NCBI RefSeq assembly: GCF_947494055.1
Contig: NZ_CANLTR010000005.1
Location: 62,001-126,000, forward strand
Direction: 5' to 3'
Origin: an uncultured Jannaschia sp.
Lineage (GTDB): Bacteria > Pseudomonadota > Alphaproteobacteria > Rhodobacterales > Rhodobacteraceae
Length of the DNA stretch: 64,000 bases
The position numbers and the translations under genes were made by a program. The notes under the pieces are model-generated. The model saw nothing but the letters and a program-made list of their open reading frames with translations, was not told the origin of the DNA and ran no database searches. Position 1 is the stretch's first letter. The number at the start of each line of letters is the position of its first letter. Of the stretch, positions 11,373-21,331 are shown in pieces.

Positions 11373-12385
11373 AGCCGCGCCACCGCCCAGCGCGCGGCCT
11401 CCGCCACCACCGAATCGGCGTCGTCGCAGAGCGCCTGCGCCACGGGCTTCAGCCGCGCCGATCCGGAATTGCCGATCGCGTAACAGACGTTCCGCACCAT
11501 CCGGTTCCGCCCGATCCGCTTGATCGGCGAGCCCGCGAACCGCGCCCGGAATCCGGCATCGTCGAGCCCGGCGAGCTCCGCCAGCGGCGGCGCGCGGTGC
11601 GGCCCGTGATAGCGCAGGTCGGAGGCGCGGACGGCGAACTTGTTCCACGGACAGATCGCGAGGCAATCGTCGCAGCCGTAGATGCGGTTGCCCAGCGCGG
11701 GGCGGAACGCCTCGTCCACCGGCCCGTCATGCTCGATCGTCAGGTAGGAGATGCAGCGCCGCGCATCGAGCCGGAACGGCGCCGGGAACGCATCGGTCGG
11801 GCAGATGTCGAGGCACCGCGTGCAGGAGCCGCAATGCTCTGCCTCCGCCGCGTCGGGTTCGAGCTCCTGCGTCGTGAAGATCGCGCCGAGGAACACCCAG
11901 TTGCCGTAGTCCCGCCCCAGCACGTTGGTATGCTTGCCCTGCCAGCCGATCCCGGCGGCCTGCGCCAGCGGCTTTTCCATGACCGGGGCGGTGTCGACGA
12001 AGACCTTCACTTCCGCATCAGCCTCTGCGACGATCCAGCGCGCGACGCGCTTCAGCGCCTTCTTGACGACGTCGTGGTAGTCCCGCCCCTGCGCATAGAC
12101 GCTGACCGCGCCGTCCTCCGCCCGGTCCAGATCGCCCAACGGGTCGTGCTCGGGCGCGTAGGAATGCGCGAGCATCACTACCGAACGCGCCTCGGGCCAG
12201 AGCGACGCCGGGTCGCCACGCCAGGCGACGCGCTCGCCCATCCACGACATCGTGCCGTGATGGCCGTCCGACAGATACTGATGCAGCCGCACCTTCGCGT
12301 CCGGGATCGCGTCGGGCCGGCAGACCCCGACCGAGACGAATCCCGACGCGCGGGCCTCCGCATCGAGCCGCGCGCGGAAGGTCAA
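11369..12385 (-). CDS. queG: Epoxyqueuosine reductase
   Basis: About 338 residues. It catalyses the last step of queuosine tRNA modification, reducing epoxyqueuosine with cobalamin and two 4Fe-4S clusters. The iron-sulfur cysteine motifs [12 protein letters not shown] and [10 protein letters not shown] are intact, followed by a HEAT-like C-terminal helix pair. There is no in-frame ATG close to the expected start; I chose TTG at 12385, preceded by ccgggggcg, which gives [16 protein letters not shown], matching the family start. It lies 16 bases after the GST gene and is coupled to the SDR downstream. Start is uncertain; identity is not. Confidence 0.92.
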   Translation of the reverse strand: MTFRARLDAEARASGFVSVGVCRPDAIPDAKVRLHQYLSDGHHGTMSWMGERVAWRGDPASLWPEARSVVMLAHSYAPEHDPLGDLDRAEDGAVSVYAQGRDYHDVVKKALKRVARWIVAEADAEVKVFVDTAPVMEKPLAQAAGIGWQGKHTNVLGRDYGNWVFLGAIFTTQELEPDAAEAEHCGSCTRCLDICPTDAFPAPFRLDARRCISYLTIEHDGPVDEAFRPALGNRIYGCDDCLAICPWNKFAVRASDLRYHGPHRAPPLAELAGLDDAGFRARFAGSPIKRIGRNRMVRNVCYAIGNSGSARLKPVAQALCDDADSVVAEAARWAVARL

Positions 12386-12401
12386 CGCGCCCCCGGCGCC
12401 A

Positions 12402-13067
12402 TCAGAAGTCCAGATCCGCGTAGTGCTTCGCCGGCCGGAACCCAGGCACCACATCGGCCAGGATCGACCGGAAGGCCGGGCGCGACTTGATCTTGGCGTA
12501 CCAGGTCGACACCGCCTCGTTGCGGTTCCAGTCCACGTCCGAGGAATAATCGAGGCAGGACAGATGCGCCGCCGCCGCGAAATCGGCCATCGACAGGCTC
12601 GACCCGGCGAGCCAGCGGTTCCGGTCCAGCAGCCAGCCCATGTAGTCGAGGTGGAACTTGATCGCCCGCACGCCCTGCTTGACGTTGGCGCCGTCCGGGT
12701 AGCCCGCCCGCGTCAGCTTCTTGTGGATGCGTTCGTAGACCAGCTTCGACGTCACCTCCTGGTGGAACTTGTCGTCGAACCACGCCACCAGACGCCGCAC
12801 CTCGGCCCGATCCGCCGCACCCTCGGGCATCAGCGCCGGCTCGGGACGCGTCTCCTCGAGATACTCGCAGATCGCGCCCGACTCGGCGAGCGTCAGGCCG
12901 TCGATCCTGAGCACCGGCACCTTGCCGGCGGGATTGCGGCGCAGGAACTCCGAGCCCTGCTCCCAGTAACGCTCGTCGACCAGTTCCACCTCGAGCTTCT
13001 TCTCGGCCAGCACGAGCCGGACCTTGCGGCAGAAGGGCGACAGGGCGAAGTGATAGAGCTGGATCAT
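12402..13067 (-). CDS. Glutathione S-transferase family protein
   Basis: 221 residues. An N-terminal thioredoxin-like domain ([19 protein letters not shown], then the cis-proline motif GKVPVL and the ESGAICEYL glutathione-contact segment) is followed by an all-helical C-terminal domain with [14 protein letters not shown]. The SPFC motif places a cysteine at the active-site end of helix 1, as in beta/omega-like classes. Substrate is unknown. ATG chosen at 13067 because it begins the beta strand directly; an upstream in-frame start would add 20 unrelated residues. Confidence 0.9.
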   Translation of the reverse strand: MIQLYHFALSPFCRKVRLVLAEKKLEVELVDERYWEQGSEFLRRNPAGKVPVLRIDGLTLAESGAICEYLEETRPEPALMPEGAADRAEVRRLVAWFDDKFHQEVTSKLVYERIHKKLTRAGYPDGANVKQGVRAIKFHLDYMGWLLDRNRWLAGSSLSMADFAAAAHLSCLDYSSDVDWNRNEAVSTWYAKIKSRPAFRSILADVVPGFRPAKHYADLDF

Positions 13068-13098
13068 CCGCCGGGAATGCCCCGTCCCGCGGGCGGTT

Positions 13099-13848
13099 TC
13101 AATCCTCGAAGCAGGCCGCGCGGCCATCGGCGCGTATCGTCGCCGCCCCGTCCGCGATGGACCGCGCCCGGCGATCCACGAAGTCCGACGGCCGGGTCGG
13201 GTCGCGCCGCTTCGGCGCGGGCAGGATCGCCGCGATGAGCGAGGCCTGCCGGGCCGTCAGCTCGTCCGCACCGACGCCGAACCAGTGCCGCGCCGCCGCC
13301 TCCGCGCCGAAGATGCCCGGCCCCATCTCGGCCACGTTCAGGTAGATCTCCACGAGGCGCCGCTTAGGCCAGAACGCCTCGGCCACCGGCGTCAACAGCG
13401 CCTCGAGCGCCTTGCGCGGCCAGGACCGGCCCTGCCAGAGCACCGCGTTCTTGACGACCTGCTGGCTGATGGTCGAGGCGCCGCGATCGCCGCCGGCGGT
13501 GATCGCCCTGCGGATGGCCACGATGTCGAAGCCCCAGTGCCGGCAGAAATTGGCGTCCTCCGCCGCCACCACCGCCCGTGCCATCACCGGCGCGATATCG
13601 TCGAGATCCGTCCAGACCCGCTCCACCCCGCCGAGCCGCGCGGATTCCGACAGGATGTAGGGCGTCGTCGGCGGGTCGATCCAGCGATAGGACAGCACCC
13701 AGAGGACGACGAGGACCGCGAGCGCCGCCACGATCCTGAGGGCGATGCGAAGGACCGAACGCAAGGTCGCGCCGACCCGCTCGACGGCCCCCGGACCCGC
13801 CGTCTCGCCCGGCTTGCCCTTACGTCGCGTATTCGCCTTCGCCGCCAT
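13099..13848 (-). CDS. mtgA: Monofunctional peptidoglycan glycosyltransferase
   Basis: 249 residues. A basic, probably cytoplasmic, N-terminus is followed by one membrane segment (about 32-52) and a GT51 transglycosylase domain facing the periplasm. The GT51 motifs are present in order: EDANFCRHWGFD with the catalytic Glu, GASTISQQVVKN, and KRRLVEIYLN with the second Glu. It polymerises lipid II into glycan strands without a transpeptidase domain. It is the first gene of the minus-strand run toward gst and queG, and diverges from the VPLPA-CTERM gene. Confidence 0.93.
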   Translation of the reverse strand: MAAKANTRRKGKPGETAGPGAVERVGATLRSVLRIALRIVAALAVLVVLWVLSYRWIDPPTTPYILSESARLGGVERVWTDLDDIAPVMARAVVAAEDANFCRHWGFDIVAIRRAITAGGDRGASTISQQVVKNAVLWQGRSWPRKALEALLTPVAEAFWPKRRLVEIYLNVAEMGPGIFGAEAAARHWFGVGADELTARQASLIAAILPAPKRRDPTRPSDFVDRRARSIADGAATIRADGRAACFED

Positions 13849-14011
13849 CGAGCCACGCCCTAACCTCTGGGAGTGCCTTGGGAAAGTGCGAATACCGGCG
13901 AGGACACGGAAAGCTTCGCGTTAAGTATTCTACAATTTTACAGGTTCACCGGCCGCGGGGCATCGCGGAGAAAGGGCACGCCTTTCGGTATTTCAATAGG
14001 GAATTTTTACC

Positions 14012-14920
14012 ATGACTTCGACCTCGACCGCATTTCGCGTCCTCTCCGCCGCCGGCCTGCTCTCGTTCGGCGCCGCCGCCGCGCAAGCCGCGCCCGTGAC
14101 TCCCGACGTCATCTTCGGATCGGGCAACGCCAATGGTGGCTACACCGTGGCCACGGGCTCCTACGAGCCCTTCGTCATCACGCAGGTCGACACGATTTCG
14201 AGCGCTTCGACGAATGTCACCCCGTCCTTCGACACCAACCTCGAGATCGGCCTGCGCGCCAAGCTGCGCTTCGACGAGTTCAACCAGCCCCGGAACATCT
14301 TCAACCAGTCGGGCAGCACCTACACCTTCGACGCCGGCGCCGCGCCCGGGGGCTTCGGCTTCGACGCGAACAGCCCGACCACGCCGGTCTGGAACTTCGA
14401 GTGGAGCGTGACCACCGACCTCGACCGCGACATGCCGATTTCGGGCGTGACGAGCCTGAGCGCGCTCACCTACGAGCTTCGCATCGACGGCGATTCCGGC
14501 ATTGGCGTGAACTTCGCGAAATTCGACCCGATCCGGATCGCTCAAGCCGATCACGCCCTCGGAAACCTGCTGACCGGGAACGGCGACGGCGTCGTGTCTC
14601 GCAGCGCGGCCGAGTACCAGGCGAACCTCGCGAAGTATTCCGTGGCCCAGAACTCCTGGAACTACGAGTTCTTCAACGAGCCGACCGACGGGGCCTTCCT
14701 GCCGGAGCTCGCGGCGTTCGATCCGTCCGAGGACGGCACCTACCGCATCGAGTTCGAGGCCTTCTTCGACGGCAAGTCCGTCGCGTCGACCGGCATCGAC
14801 GTCGTCGTCGGAAACGGCGCGTCGCCGGTCCCCTCGCCGGTCCCGGTTCCGGCCGCGCTGCCGCTCCTGGCCGCTGCGCTGGGCGGCCTCGGCGCGATCC
14901 GTCGCCGCAAGCGCGCCTGA
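14012..14920 (+). CDS. VPLPA-CTERM sorting-domain surface protein
   Basis: 302 residues. A signal peptide (to about QAAP, residue 28) is followed by a beta-rich, Thr/Ser/Asp-rich body with no recognised enzyme motif. The C-terminus has the sorting tripartite signal: VPVPAALPLLAAALGGLGAI and then a basic RRRKRA tail, the VPLPA-CTERM type recognised by exosortases in Rhodobacterales. It is therefore probably processed at the membrane and delivered to the surface or matrix. No exosortase is in the window. The 5' leader is unusually AT-rich for this genome (around 13920-13945 and 13990-14010) and holds a GAAAGG/CCTTTC hairpin at 13970-13986. Confidence 0.88.
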   Translation: MTSTSTAFRVLSAAGLLSFGAAAAQAAPVTPDVIFGSGNANGGYTVATGSYEPFVITQVDTISSASTNVTPSFDTNLEIGLRAKLRFDEFNQPRNIFNQSGSTYTFDAGAAPGGFGFDANSPTTPVWNFEWSVTTDLDRDMPISGVTSLSALTYELRIDGDSGIGVNFAKFDPIRIAQADHALGNLLTGNGDGVVSRSAAEYQANLAKYSVAQNSWNYEFFNEPTDGAFLPELAAFDPSEDGTYRIEFEAFFDGKSVASTGIDVVVGNGASPVPSPVPVPAALPLLAAALGGLGAIRRRKRA

Positions 14921-14934
14921 AACGGCCCGAACGA

Positions 14935-14960
14935 GAAAGGGCCCCGACCGGGGCCCTTTC
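14935..14960. terminator. Strong GC hairpin between convergent genes
   Basis: GAAAGGGCCCC (14935-14945) pairs perfectly with GGGGCCCTTTC (14950-14960) across the four-base loop GACC. The A- and T-rich ends of the stem provide short U-runs on both strands, so it can end the VPLPA-CTERM transcript and the gltB transcript. Confidence 0.75.
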
Positions 14961-14978
14961 GCATCGCTTCGTCCGGAC

Positions 14979-17900
14979 TCACTCCGCCGGGATCGCGTCG
15001 ATCTCCTCCGCGAGCGGGACGGGCAGGTTCACGAGCATCTCCTTCGGGCAGACCTGGAGGAAGTTGCCGACCTCCATGCGCCAGTCCGACAGGATCGCGC
15101 GCGCCTTCTTCGACCCCGTCTCCGCCGCGTGCCGCTCCACCAGGCCGCGCAGCTCCGCCTCCCAGTGCGGCACGGTCACCGGGCAGGTCACCAGCGTCTC
15201 CATGTTCATCAGCGCGGGCACGGCGCCCTCGGGGTCGTGGATATAGGCCATCCCGCCCGTCATCCCGGCCCCAAAATTCGCCCCAATATCGCCGAGGATG
15301 ACGGCGACGCCCCCGGTCATGTACTCGCACCCGTTGGAGCCGCAGCCCTCGATCACCACCCGCGCGCCGGAATTGCGCACCGCGAAACGCTCGCCCGCGC
15401 GACCGGCGGCGAAGAGGTATCCGTCCGTCGCGCCGTAGAGCACCGTGTTGCCGATGATCGTGTTCCGGTCCGCCCGGAGCGGGCTCGCCATCTGCGGCCG
15501 CACGACGATGGTGCCGCCCGACAGCCCCTTGCCCACGTAGTCGTTGGCGTCGCCCGAGACCTCGATCTTCAGCCCCGGCGCGGCGAAGGCGCCGAGCGAC
15601 TGCCCCGCCGAGCCCTGGAGCTTCACCGTCAGGTGGTCTGGCTGGAGCGTGTTGCGCATCCCGAACCGGGAGACGATGTGGCTGGAGATCCGCGTGCCCA
15701 CCGTCCGGTGCGTGTTCTGCACCGCGTAGGAGACCTGCATCTTCTCGCCGTCGTTCAGGAACCGCGCCGCGTCCTTCACGATCTGCGCGTCGAGCGTGTC
15801 CATCACCGGGTTCCGCTCCTTGTCGCGGTCGTAGACGATGCGGTCGGCGCCATCCACGGTGATGAGCAGCGGATTCAGGTCCAGATCGTCGAGATGGGCC
15901 GAGCCGCGCGACACCTGCGTCAGCAGGTCCGCCCGCCCGATCACCTCCGAAAGACTGCGCGCACCGAGCTCGGCCAGCACCTCGCGCACCTCGGTCGCGT
16001 AGAAGGTGATGAGGTTCACCACCTTGTCGGCCGTCCCGGTGAACTTCTCGCGCAGGCGCGGGTCCTGCGTGCAGACGCCGACCGGACAGGTGTTCGACTG
16101 GCATTGCCGCACCATGATGCAGCCCATCGCGATCAGCGCGGCGGTGCCGATCCCGTATTCCTCGGCCCCCATCATCGCCGCCATCACGATGTCGCGCCCG
16201 GTGCGGAGCCCCCCGTCGGTCCGGAGCGTCACCCGCCCGCGCAGGTTGTTCATCGACAGCACCTGATGCGCCTCGGTCAGCCCCATCTCCCAAGGCAGGC
16301 CGGCATACTTGATCGAGGTCGCGGGGCTCGCCCCCGTGCCGCCGTTATGGCCGGAGATCAGGATGATGTCGGCCTTGGCCTTCGCCACGCCCGCCGCGAT
16401 CGTGCCCACGCCCGAGGACGCGACGAGCTTCACCGTCACCTTGCAGCGCGGGTTGATCTGCTTGAGGTCGTAGATCAGCTGCGCCAGATCCTCGATCGAG
16501 TAGATGTCGTGGTGCGGCGGCGGCGAGATCAGCGTCACGCCCTTGGTCGAATGGCGCAGCCGCGCGATCAGGTCGGTGACCTTCATGCCCGGCAACTGGC
16601 CGCCCTCGCCGGGCTTGGCGCCCTGGGCCACCTTGATCTCCAGCTCCTCGCAATGGTTGAGGTACTCGGCCGTCACGCCGAACCGCCCCGACGCCACCTG
16701 CTTGATTTTGGCCGACGGGTTGTCGCCGTTGGGCTCGGGCACGAAATGCGCCGGGTCCTCGCCGCCCTCGCCCGAGTCGGACTTCGCCCCGATCCGGTTC
16801 ATCGCCACGTTCAGCAGCTTGTGCGCCTCGGGGGAGAGCGCGCCGAGCGACATGCCGGGCGTCACGAACCGCTTGCGGATCGCGGTGATCGACTCGACCT
16901 CCTCGAGCGGCACCGGCTTGCCCAGCGGCTTCATCGCCAGCAGGTCGCGCAGGTGGATCGGCGGGTTCGCCTGCATCGCGCCGGAAAACTGCTTCCAGAG
17001 CTCGTAGCTGCCCCGGTCGCAGGCCGCCTGCAGCATGTGCATCGTCTGCGCCTCCCAAGCGTGCCGCTCGCCCGAGCGCCGCGCCTTGTAGAAGCCGCCG
17101 ATGGGCAGGATGTTCGTGGCCCCCCGCCAGCCCGCGGCATGGACCGCCTCCACCTTCTTCTGCAGGCCGTTCGTGCCGATCCCGGAGATCCGCGACAGCA
17201 TGCCGGGGAAGAACTCCGCCACCATCGCGCGGGAGAGCCCGACCGCCTCGAAGTTGAGGCCGCCGCGATAGGACGAGATCACCGAGATCCCCATCTTCGC
17301 CATGATCTTCAGAAGCCCCGCGTCGATCGCGCCGCGATAGCGCGCCACCGCTTCGTCGAGCGTGCCGTCGATCAGGCCCTTCCCGATCCGGTCGGCCAGC
17401 GTGTCCTGCGCGAGATAGGGGTTCACCGTCGTCGCGCCGCAGCCGATCAGCACCGCGAAGTAATGCGGGTCGATGCATTCCGCCGAGCGCACGTTGATCG
17501 AGCAGAAGGTCCGCAGCCCCTTGCGCGTCAGCCACGAATGCACCGCGCTCGTGGCGAGGATCATCGGCATCGGCACCCGGTCGGGCCCCTGCATCCGGTC
17601 GGTCAGCACGATATGCCCCGCCCCCGAACGCACCGCGTCCTCGGCATCGGCGCGCAGCTTGTCGAGCCCGGCCCGCAACGTGCCCATCCGCCCGCCCACC
17701 GGGAAGGTGCAGTCGAGCGTCGTCGCGTTGTCCTCGAAATGCCCGAACATCGCCTGGAACTGCGCGTTGCCGACGAACGGGCTGTCGAGCACGAGGATCT
17801 CGGTCTGGCTGCCATCCTCGTCGAGCACGTTCTTGAGGTTTCCGAACCGCGTCTTGAGGCTCATCACCCGGAACTCGCGCAAGGAGTCGATCGGCGGGTT

Positions 17901-19517
17901 GGTGACCTGGCTGAAGCTCTGCCGGAAGAAATGGCTCAGCGGCCGGTACTTCTCCGACAGGACCGCCGAGGGCGTGTCGTCGCCCATCGAGGCCAGGCTC
18001 TCCTTGCCGTCCTCGGCCATCGGCGCGAGGATCTGCTCGATCTCCTCGACCGAGTAGCCCGCCGCGATCTGCCGCGCGCGCAGCTCGTCGCCGGTATGGA
18101 CGGCGTTCTCGGCCACGCCCTCGGTCACGGCCTGCAGATCGGTGATCCGCTCCACCCAGTCGCCGAAGGGCCGGTCCGCGGCCAGCTTGTCCTTGATCTC
18201 CCGGTCGTGGAACAGCTCGCCCGTCTCCATGTCGACGGCGATCATCTGCCCGGGGCCCAGCGCGCCCTTCTCGACCACGGTGGCCTCGTCCACCGGCACC
18301 ATCCCCGCCTCGGAGCCGGCGATCAGCATCCCGTCGCCCGTCACCGTGTAGCGCATCGGCCGCAGCCCGTTGCGGTCGAGCCCGGCGCAGACCCAGCGCC
18401 CGTCCGACATGGCCAGCGCCGCCGGCCCGTCCCACGGCTCCATCACCGCGTTGCAATAGGCGTACATGTCGCGCCACGCATCCGGCAGCTCGACCGCCTG
18501 CTTCGACCAGCTCTCGGGCACCAGCATCGTCTTCGCCATCGGCGCGATCCGTCCCGCGCGCACCAGGACCTCGAACACCGAATCGAGCGCCGCCGAATCG
18601 GACGCGCCCATCGGCACGATCGGCTTGATGTCCTCCGCCCAGTCCCCGAACGTCGCCGAGGCCATGCGGATCTCGTGGCTCTTCATCCAGTTGACGTTGC
18701 CCTTCAGCGTGTTGATCTCGCCGTTATGGGCCAGCATCCGGAACGGCTGGGCCAGCCACCATTGCGGGAACGTGTTGGTCGAATACCGCTGGTGGTAGAT
18801 CGCGAAGGCGCTCTCGAACCGCTCGTCCTTCAGGTCCGGGTAGAACTCGGCCACGTGCTGGGCCAGCATCATGCCCTTGTAGATGATCCCCCGGCAGGAC
18901 AGCGAGGCAAGGTACAGCCCCGCCACCTGCGCGGTCAGCGCCGCCTTCTCGATCCGCCGGCGGATGACGTAGAGCTCGCGCTCGAACGTGTCCTCGTCCA
19001 CGCCCTTCACGTTGGAGATCAGGATCTGCTCGATCTCCGGCCGGGTCGCGTTCGCCTTGTCGCCCAGCACGCCGATGTTCACGGGCACGTGGCGCCAGCC
19101 GTAGATGTAGTAGCCCATCCGCAGGACCTCGCTCTCCACGATGGTCCGGCAGACCTCCTGCGCGCCGAAATCGTTGCGCGGCAGGAAGACCTGGCCCACG
19201 GCGATGCGCCGCCCCTCGTGCGGCTCGTGCCCGGTGCGCCGGATCTGGTCCTTGAAGAACTCGACCGGGATCTGCACGTGGATGCCCGCGCCGTCGCCGG
19301 TCTTGCCGTCGGCATCCACCGCGCCCCGGTGCCAGATCGCCTTCAGCGCGTCGATCCCGGCCTCGACCACCCGGCGGGAGCGTTTGCCGTCGATGTTGAC
19401 GACGAGGCCCACCCCGCAGGAGGCATGCTCGCTCTCCTCGCGGTAGAGGCTCTTCGCCTCCATCGCCCCGCGCCGGGCCAGTTCGTCGCGTTCCCAGTCC
19501 GTGAAGTAATGCGTCAT
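14979..19517 (-). CDS. gltB: Glutamate synthase (NADPH) large subunit
   Basis: 1512 residues, full length. It converts glutamine and 2-oxoglutarate to two glutamates together with GltD. The class II amidotransferase cysteine is in HASCGVGLVV at residue 34, implying removal of a 33-residue propeptide. The central and FMN domains follow, with the 3Fe-4S cysteines in CIMVRQCQSNTCPVG, and the GXGXG repeat-type C-terminal domain ends the protein. Its ATG at 19517 overlaps the stop of the upstream GFA gene as ATGA, so gltB translation is coupled to a gene unrelated to nitrogen assimilation. Confidence 0.97.
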   Translation of the reverse strand: MTHYFTDWERDELARRGAMEAKSLYREESEHASCGVGLVVNIDGKRSRRVVEAGIDALKAIWHRGAVDADGKTGDGAGIHVQIPVEFFKDQIRRTGHEPHEGRRIAVGQVFLPRNDFGAQEVCRTIVESEVLRMGYYIYGWRHVPVNIGVLGDKANATRPEIEQILISNVKGVDEDTFERELYVIRRRIEKAALTAQVAGLYLASLSCRGIIYKGMMLAQHVAEFYPDLKDERFESAFAIYHQRYSTNTFPQWWLAQPFRMLAHNGEINTLKGNVNWMKSHEIRMASATFGDWAEDIKPIVPMGASDSAALDSVFEVLVRAGRIAPMAKTMLVPESWSKQAVELPDAWRDMYAYCNAVMEPWDGPAALAMSDGRWVCAGLDRNGLRPMRYTVTGDGMLIAGSEAGMVPVDEATVVEKGALGPGQMIAVDMETGELFHDREIKDKLAADRPFGDWVERITDLQAVTEGVAENAVHTGDELRARQIAAGYSVEEIEQILAPMAEDGKESLASMGDDTPSAVLSEKYRPLSHFFRQSFSQVTNPPIDSLREFRVMSLKTRFGNLKNVLDEDGSQTEILVLDSPFVGNAQFQAMFGHFEDNATTLDCTFPVGGRMGTLRAGLDKLRADAEDAVRSGAGHIVLTDRMQGPDRVPMPMILATSAVHSWLTRKGLRTFCSINVRSAECIDPHYFAVLIGCGATTVNPYLAQDTLADRIGKGLIDGTLDEAVARYRGAIDAGLLKIMAKMGISVISSYRGGLNFEAVGLSRAMVAEFFPGMLSRISGIGTNGLQKKVEAVHAAGWRGATNILPIGGFYKARRSGERHAWEAQTMHMLQAACDRGSYELWKQFSGAMQANPPIHLRDLLAMKPLGKPVPLEEVESITAIRKRFVTPGMSLGALSPEAHKLLNVAMNRIGAKSDSGEGGEDPAHFVPEPNGDNPSAKIKQVASGRFGVTAEYLNHCEELEIKVAQGAKPGEGGQLPGMKVTDLIARLRHSTKGVTLISPPPHHDIYSIEDLAQLIYDLKQINPRCKVTVKLVASSGVGTIAAGVAKAKADIILISGHNGGTGASPATSIKYAGLPWEMGLTEAHQVLSMNNLRGRVTLRTDGGLRTGRDIVMAAMMGAEEYGIGTAALIAMGCIMVRQCQSNTCPVGVCTQDPRLREKFTGTADKVVNLITFYATEVREVLAELGARSLSEVIGRADLLTQVSRGSAHLDDLDLNPLLITVDGADRIVYDRDKERNPVMDTLDAQIVKDAARFLNDGEKMQVSYAVQNTHRTVGTRISSHIVSRFGMRNTLQPDHLTVKLQGSAGQSLGAFAAPGLKIEVSGDANDYVGKGLSGGTIVVRPQMASPLRADRNTIIGNTVLYGATDGYLFAAGRAGERFAVRNSGARVVIEGCGSNGCEYMTGGVAVILGDIGANFGAGMTGGMAYIHDPEGAVPALMNMETLVTCPVTVPHWEAELRGLVERHAAETGSKKARAILSDWRMEVGNFLQVCPKEMLVNLPVPLAEEIDAIPAE

Positions 19518-19975
19518 GGGTCGTCTCCTTCGACGAAAGTCGTGCGGGATTCGTAGTCCGCAGCGGTTCTTCGGGAATGGTCGCCGGCAAGCGACACGTA
19601 GTCCGGCGCCTGATCGACGTAGATCTCGGAGACGAGCGGGAACCCCGCGGCCTCCCGGAACAGCCCGGCCATCAGCTCGTAATCGGCGGCCTCCCGCGTC
19701 ACGTTGCGATACCACAGATGCGCGCCGCAGGTCGGACAGAACGTCCGCTCGGCATGTTCCGACGAGCGGTAGCGTCCGACCTCGCCCGTCACCGTGACCG
19801 CGTCGGCCTTCGCGTCGAACGTCGCGTAGAGGGCACCCGACCATTGCTGGCAGATGTAGCAGTGGCAGGCGCCCACGGCGGCGACATGCCCGCCATCGAC
19901 GTCGATGGTGACGGCACCGCACAGGCAGCGTCCCTGAAGCCGCCCCTGGCGTTCGTATCGTGTCAGATCGGTCAT
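19514..19975 (-). CDS. GFA/CENP-V-type zinc protein (first of pair)
   Basis: 153 residues. Zinc-binding cysteine motifs of the GFA fold are intact: GRCLCGAV near residue 16, CHCYICQ, and CPTCGAHLWY. GFA-domain proteins include S-(hydroxymethyl)glutathione synthase and many uncharacterised members; most are not proven formaldehyde enzymes, and I make no substrate claim. It is linked by 4-nt overlaps to the second GFA gene upstream and to gltB downstream. Both GFA proteins share the same layout, so an old tandem duplication is likely. Confidence 0.85.
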   Translation of the reverse strand: MTDLTRYERQGRLQGRCLCGAVTIDVDGGHVAAVGACHCYICQQWSGALYATFDAKADAVTVTGEVGRYRSSEHAERTFCPTCGAHLWYRNVTREAADYELMAGLFREAAGFPLVSEIYVDQAPDYVSLAGDHSRRTAADYESRTTFVEGDDP

Positions 19976-20400
19976 TCCGTCTCCTCCACCACGGGGTTCT
20001 CCCGCGCGTAATCGGCCGCGCTGACCCGACGATGATCCCCCGCCAGCGCGTAGCCCTCCGGCGCCCGGTCCGCATAGACCTCCCGCACCAGCCGCGCCCC
20101 GCCCGCATTCGGGAACAGCCCGGGCACAAGTTCGTAGGGCGCGCCATCCCCGATGTCGCGCAGCCACAGCGCCGAGCCGCATTCACCACACCACGCCCGC
20201 TCCGCGATGGCGGAGGAGCGGTAGACCTCGACCGGCCCGCTGACCTCGGTTCCCCCGGCCGGGGCGTCGACACCGAACTGGATGCCGCCGCCCCAGCGCA
20301 TGCACATCTCGCAATGGCAGGCGCTGATCTCCTGCGACAATCCGCGCACGGTGATCCGCACCGCCCCGCACAGGCACCGGCCCTCGATCGTGTCGGTCAT
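19972..20400 (-). CDS. GFA/CENP-V-type zinc protein (second of pair)
   Basis: 142 residues. The cysteine motifs GRCLCGAVRI, CHCEMCMRWGGG and WCGECGSALWL match the GFA fold. It aligns with the neighbouring GFA protein through the whole length, including shared ends YELVPGLF/YELMAGLF and YALAGDH/YVSLAGDH, but with clear divergence, so the duplication is not recent. ATG at 20400 overlaps the stop of the hydrolase gene by four bases and its own stop overlaps the next GFA start by four bases. Confidence 0.85.
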   Translation of the reverse strand: MTDTIEGRCLCGAVRITVRGLSQEISACHCEMCMRWGGGIQFGVDAPAGGTEVSGPVEVYRSSAIAERAWCGECGSALWLRDIGDGAPYELVPGLFPNAGGARLVREVYADRAPEGYALAGDHRRVSAADYARENPVVEETE

Positions 20401-21116
20401 GCCAGCCCCTCTGCGTAGCGCCGGCAGAGCGTGTCGACCCGCCGCTTCCGGCCCCGGATGATCGCGCCGATCACCTGACCCAGAAGCCCCGCCTCCTTGA
20501 GCGCCCGGGCGATGTTGTGTCGCCCGTCCGGCAGGATCCAGCGATGCACGCGCCGGGTTTCGGGCACGAGCGCCAGATGCGCCACGTCCTCGGCGCAGGC
20601 CCCGCCCGCCAGCACGTAATACTGCGTCCGCGTGGCCGCGATGGTATCGACGACGCTCGTCGCGGGCGGCGGCCCGAACCGGGCGGCCACGTCGGGCCAG
20701 CGGTCGTCCCCCGTCGCCCGGGCGTCGAGCGAGACCTGCGGCGAGAAAGCGATCGCCCGCACCACCCGCACGTCCCGCGGCAGCAGGAGCGCGCCGTAGC
20801 CCCCCATCGAATTGCCGAGCGAGACGATCTCCTCGATCCGCTCGCGGACCCGCAGATTCGCGATCAGCGCGACGATCCGTCGCCACAGCCCCGGCACCGC
20901 GTACCAGCTGGCCCGGCGGTCGGTCACGAACAGCACGTTGTTCTCGCCCGCGCGCGACGCGCTTCCCGCGAACTCGTCGAGCGGCTGGCCGCCGAAGCCC
21001 GCCCGGATGCCGGTGAACACCACGACGAGACGGCGCGCCCGCCCCGGCAACCAGCGCAGCAGCAGGTCGTCGTCCCGCAGGATCGTCTCGACCGCGGGAG
21101 CCGGCGCGTCGGTCAT
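20397..21116 (-). CDS. Alpha/beta-hydrolase-type protein
   Basis: 239 residues, no signal peptide. The nucleophile elbow LGNSMGGYGALLL is a clear G-x-S-x-G-type motif. The surroundings (RLVVVFTGIRAGFGG early strand; WILPDGRHNIARAL with a late His) complete a plausible Ser-Asp-His triad. It resembles a small group of bacterial hydrolases of unknown substrate. It is coupled to the two GFA genes and gltB by overlaps and follows gltD by 215 bases. Confidence 0.75.
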   Translation of the reverse strand: MTDAPAPAVETILRDDDLLLRWLPGRARRLVVVFTGIRAGFGGQPLDEFAGSASRAGENNVLFVTDRRASWYAVPGLWRRIVALIANLRVRERIEEIVSLGNSMGGYGALLLPRDVRVVRAIAFSPQVSLDARATGDDRWPDVAARFGPPPATSVVDTIAATRTQYYVLAGGACAEDVAHLALVPETRRVHRWILPDGRHNIARALKEAGLLGQVIGAIIRGRKRRVDTLCRRYAEGLA

Positions 21117-21331
21117 GTCCACCCCTGCCGGATCGGGGCAATGCTCCTGACCCATTGCGACAGGCGCATACCACGGGCCGTGCCACAGATGTCCCACAGC
21201 CGTAACACAGCCGTAACACGCCGCGGGTCGGGCCCGGCGGCGGTCTCCGATGCTACGAACGCATGGCGTCGCACGCGCCGCGCCCACCCCGGGACGGCGC
21301 GGTGCTTCGGGTCTCTCGGCATGGTCAGGGG

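Noticed and set aside
15129..19556. A very long open frame on the plus strand opposite gltB
   Set aside because: It is the GC-rich shadow of gltB: His/Arg/Asp-rich, with no family motif, and gltB on the other strand is full length with all motifs.
21191..21220. Tandem cacagccgtaa repeat considered as a CRISPR fragment or attachment site
   Set aside because: Only two direct copies without spacers and no integrase or cas genes in the window.
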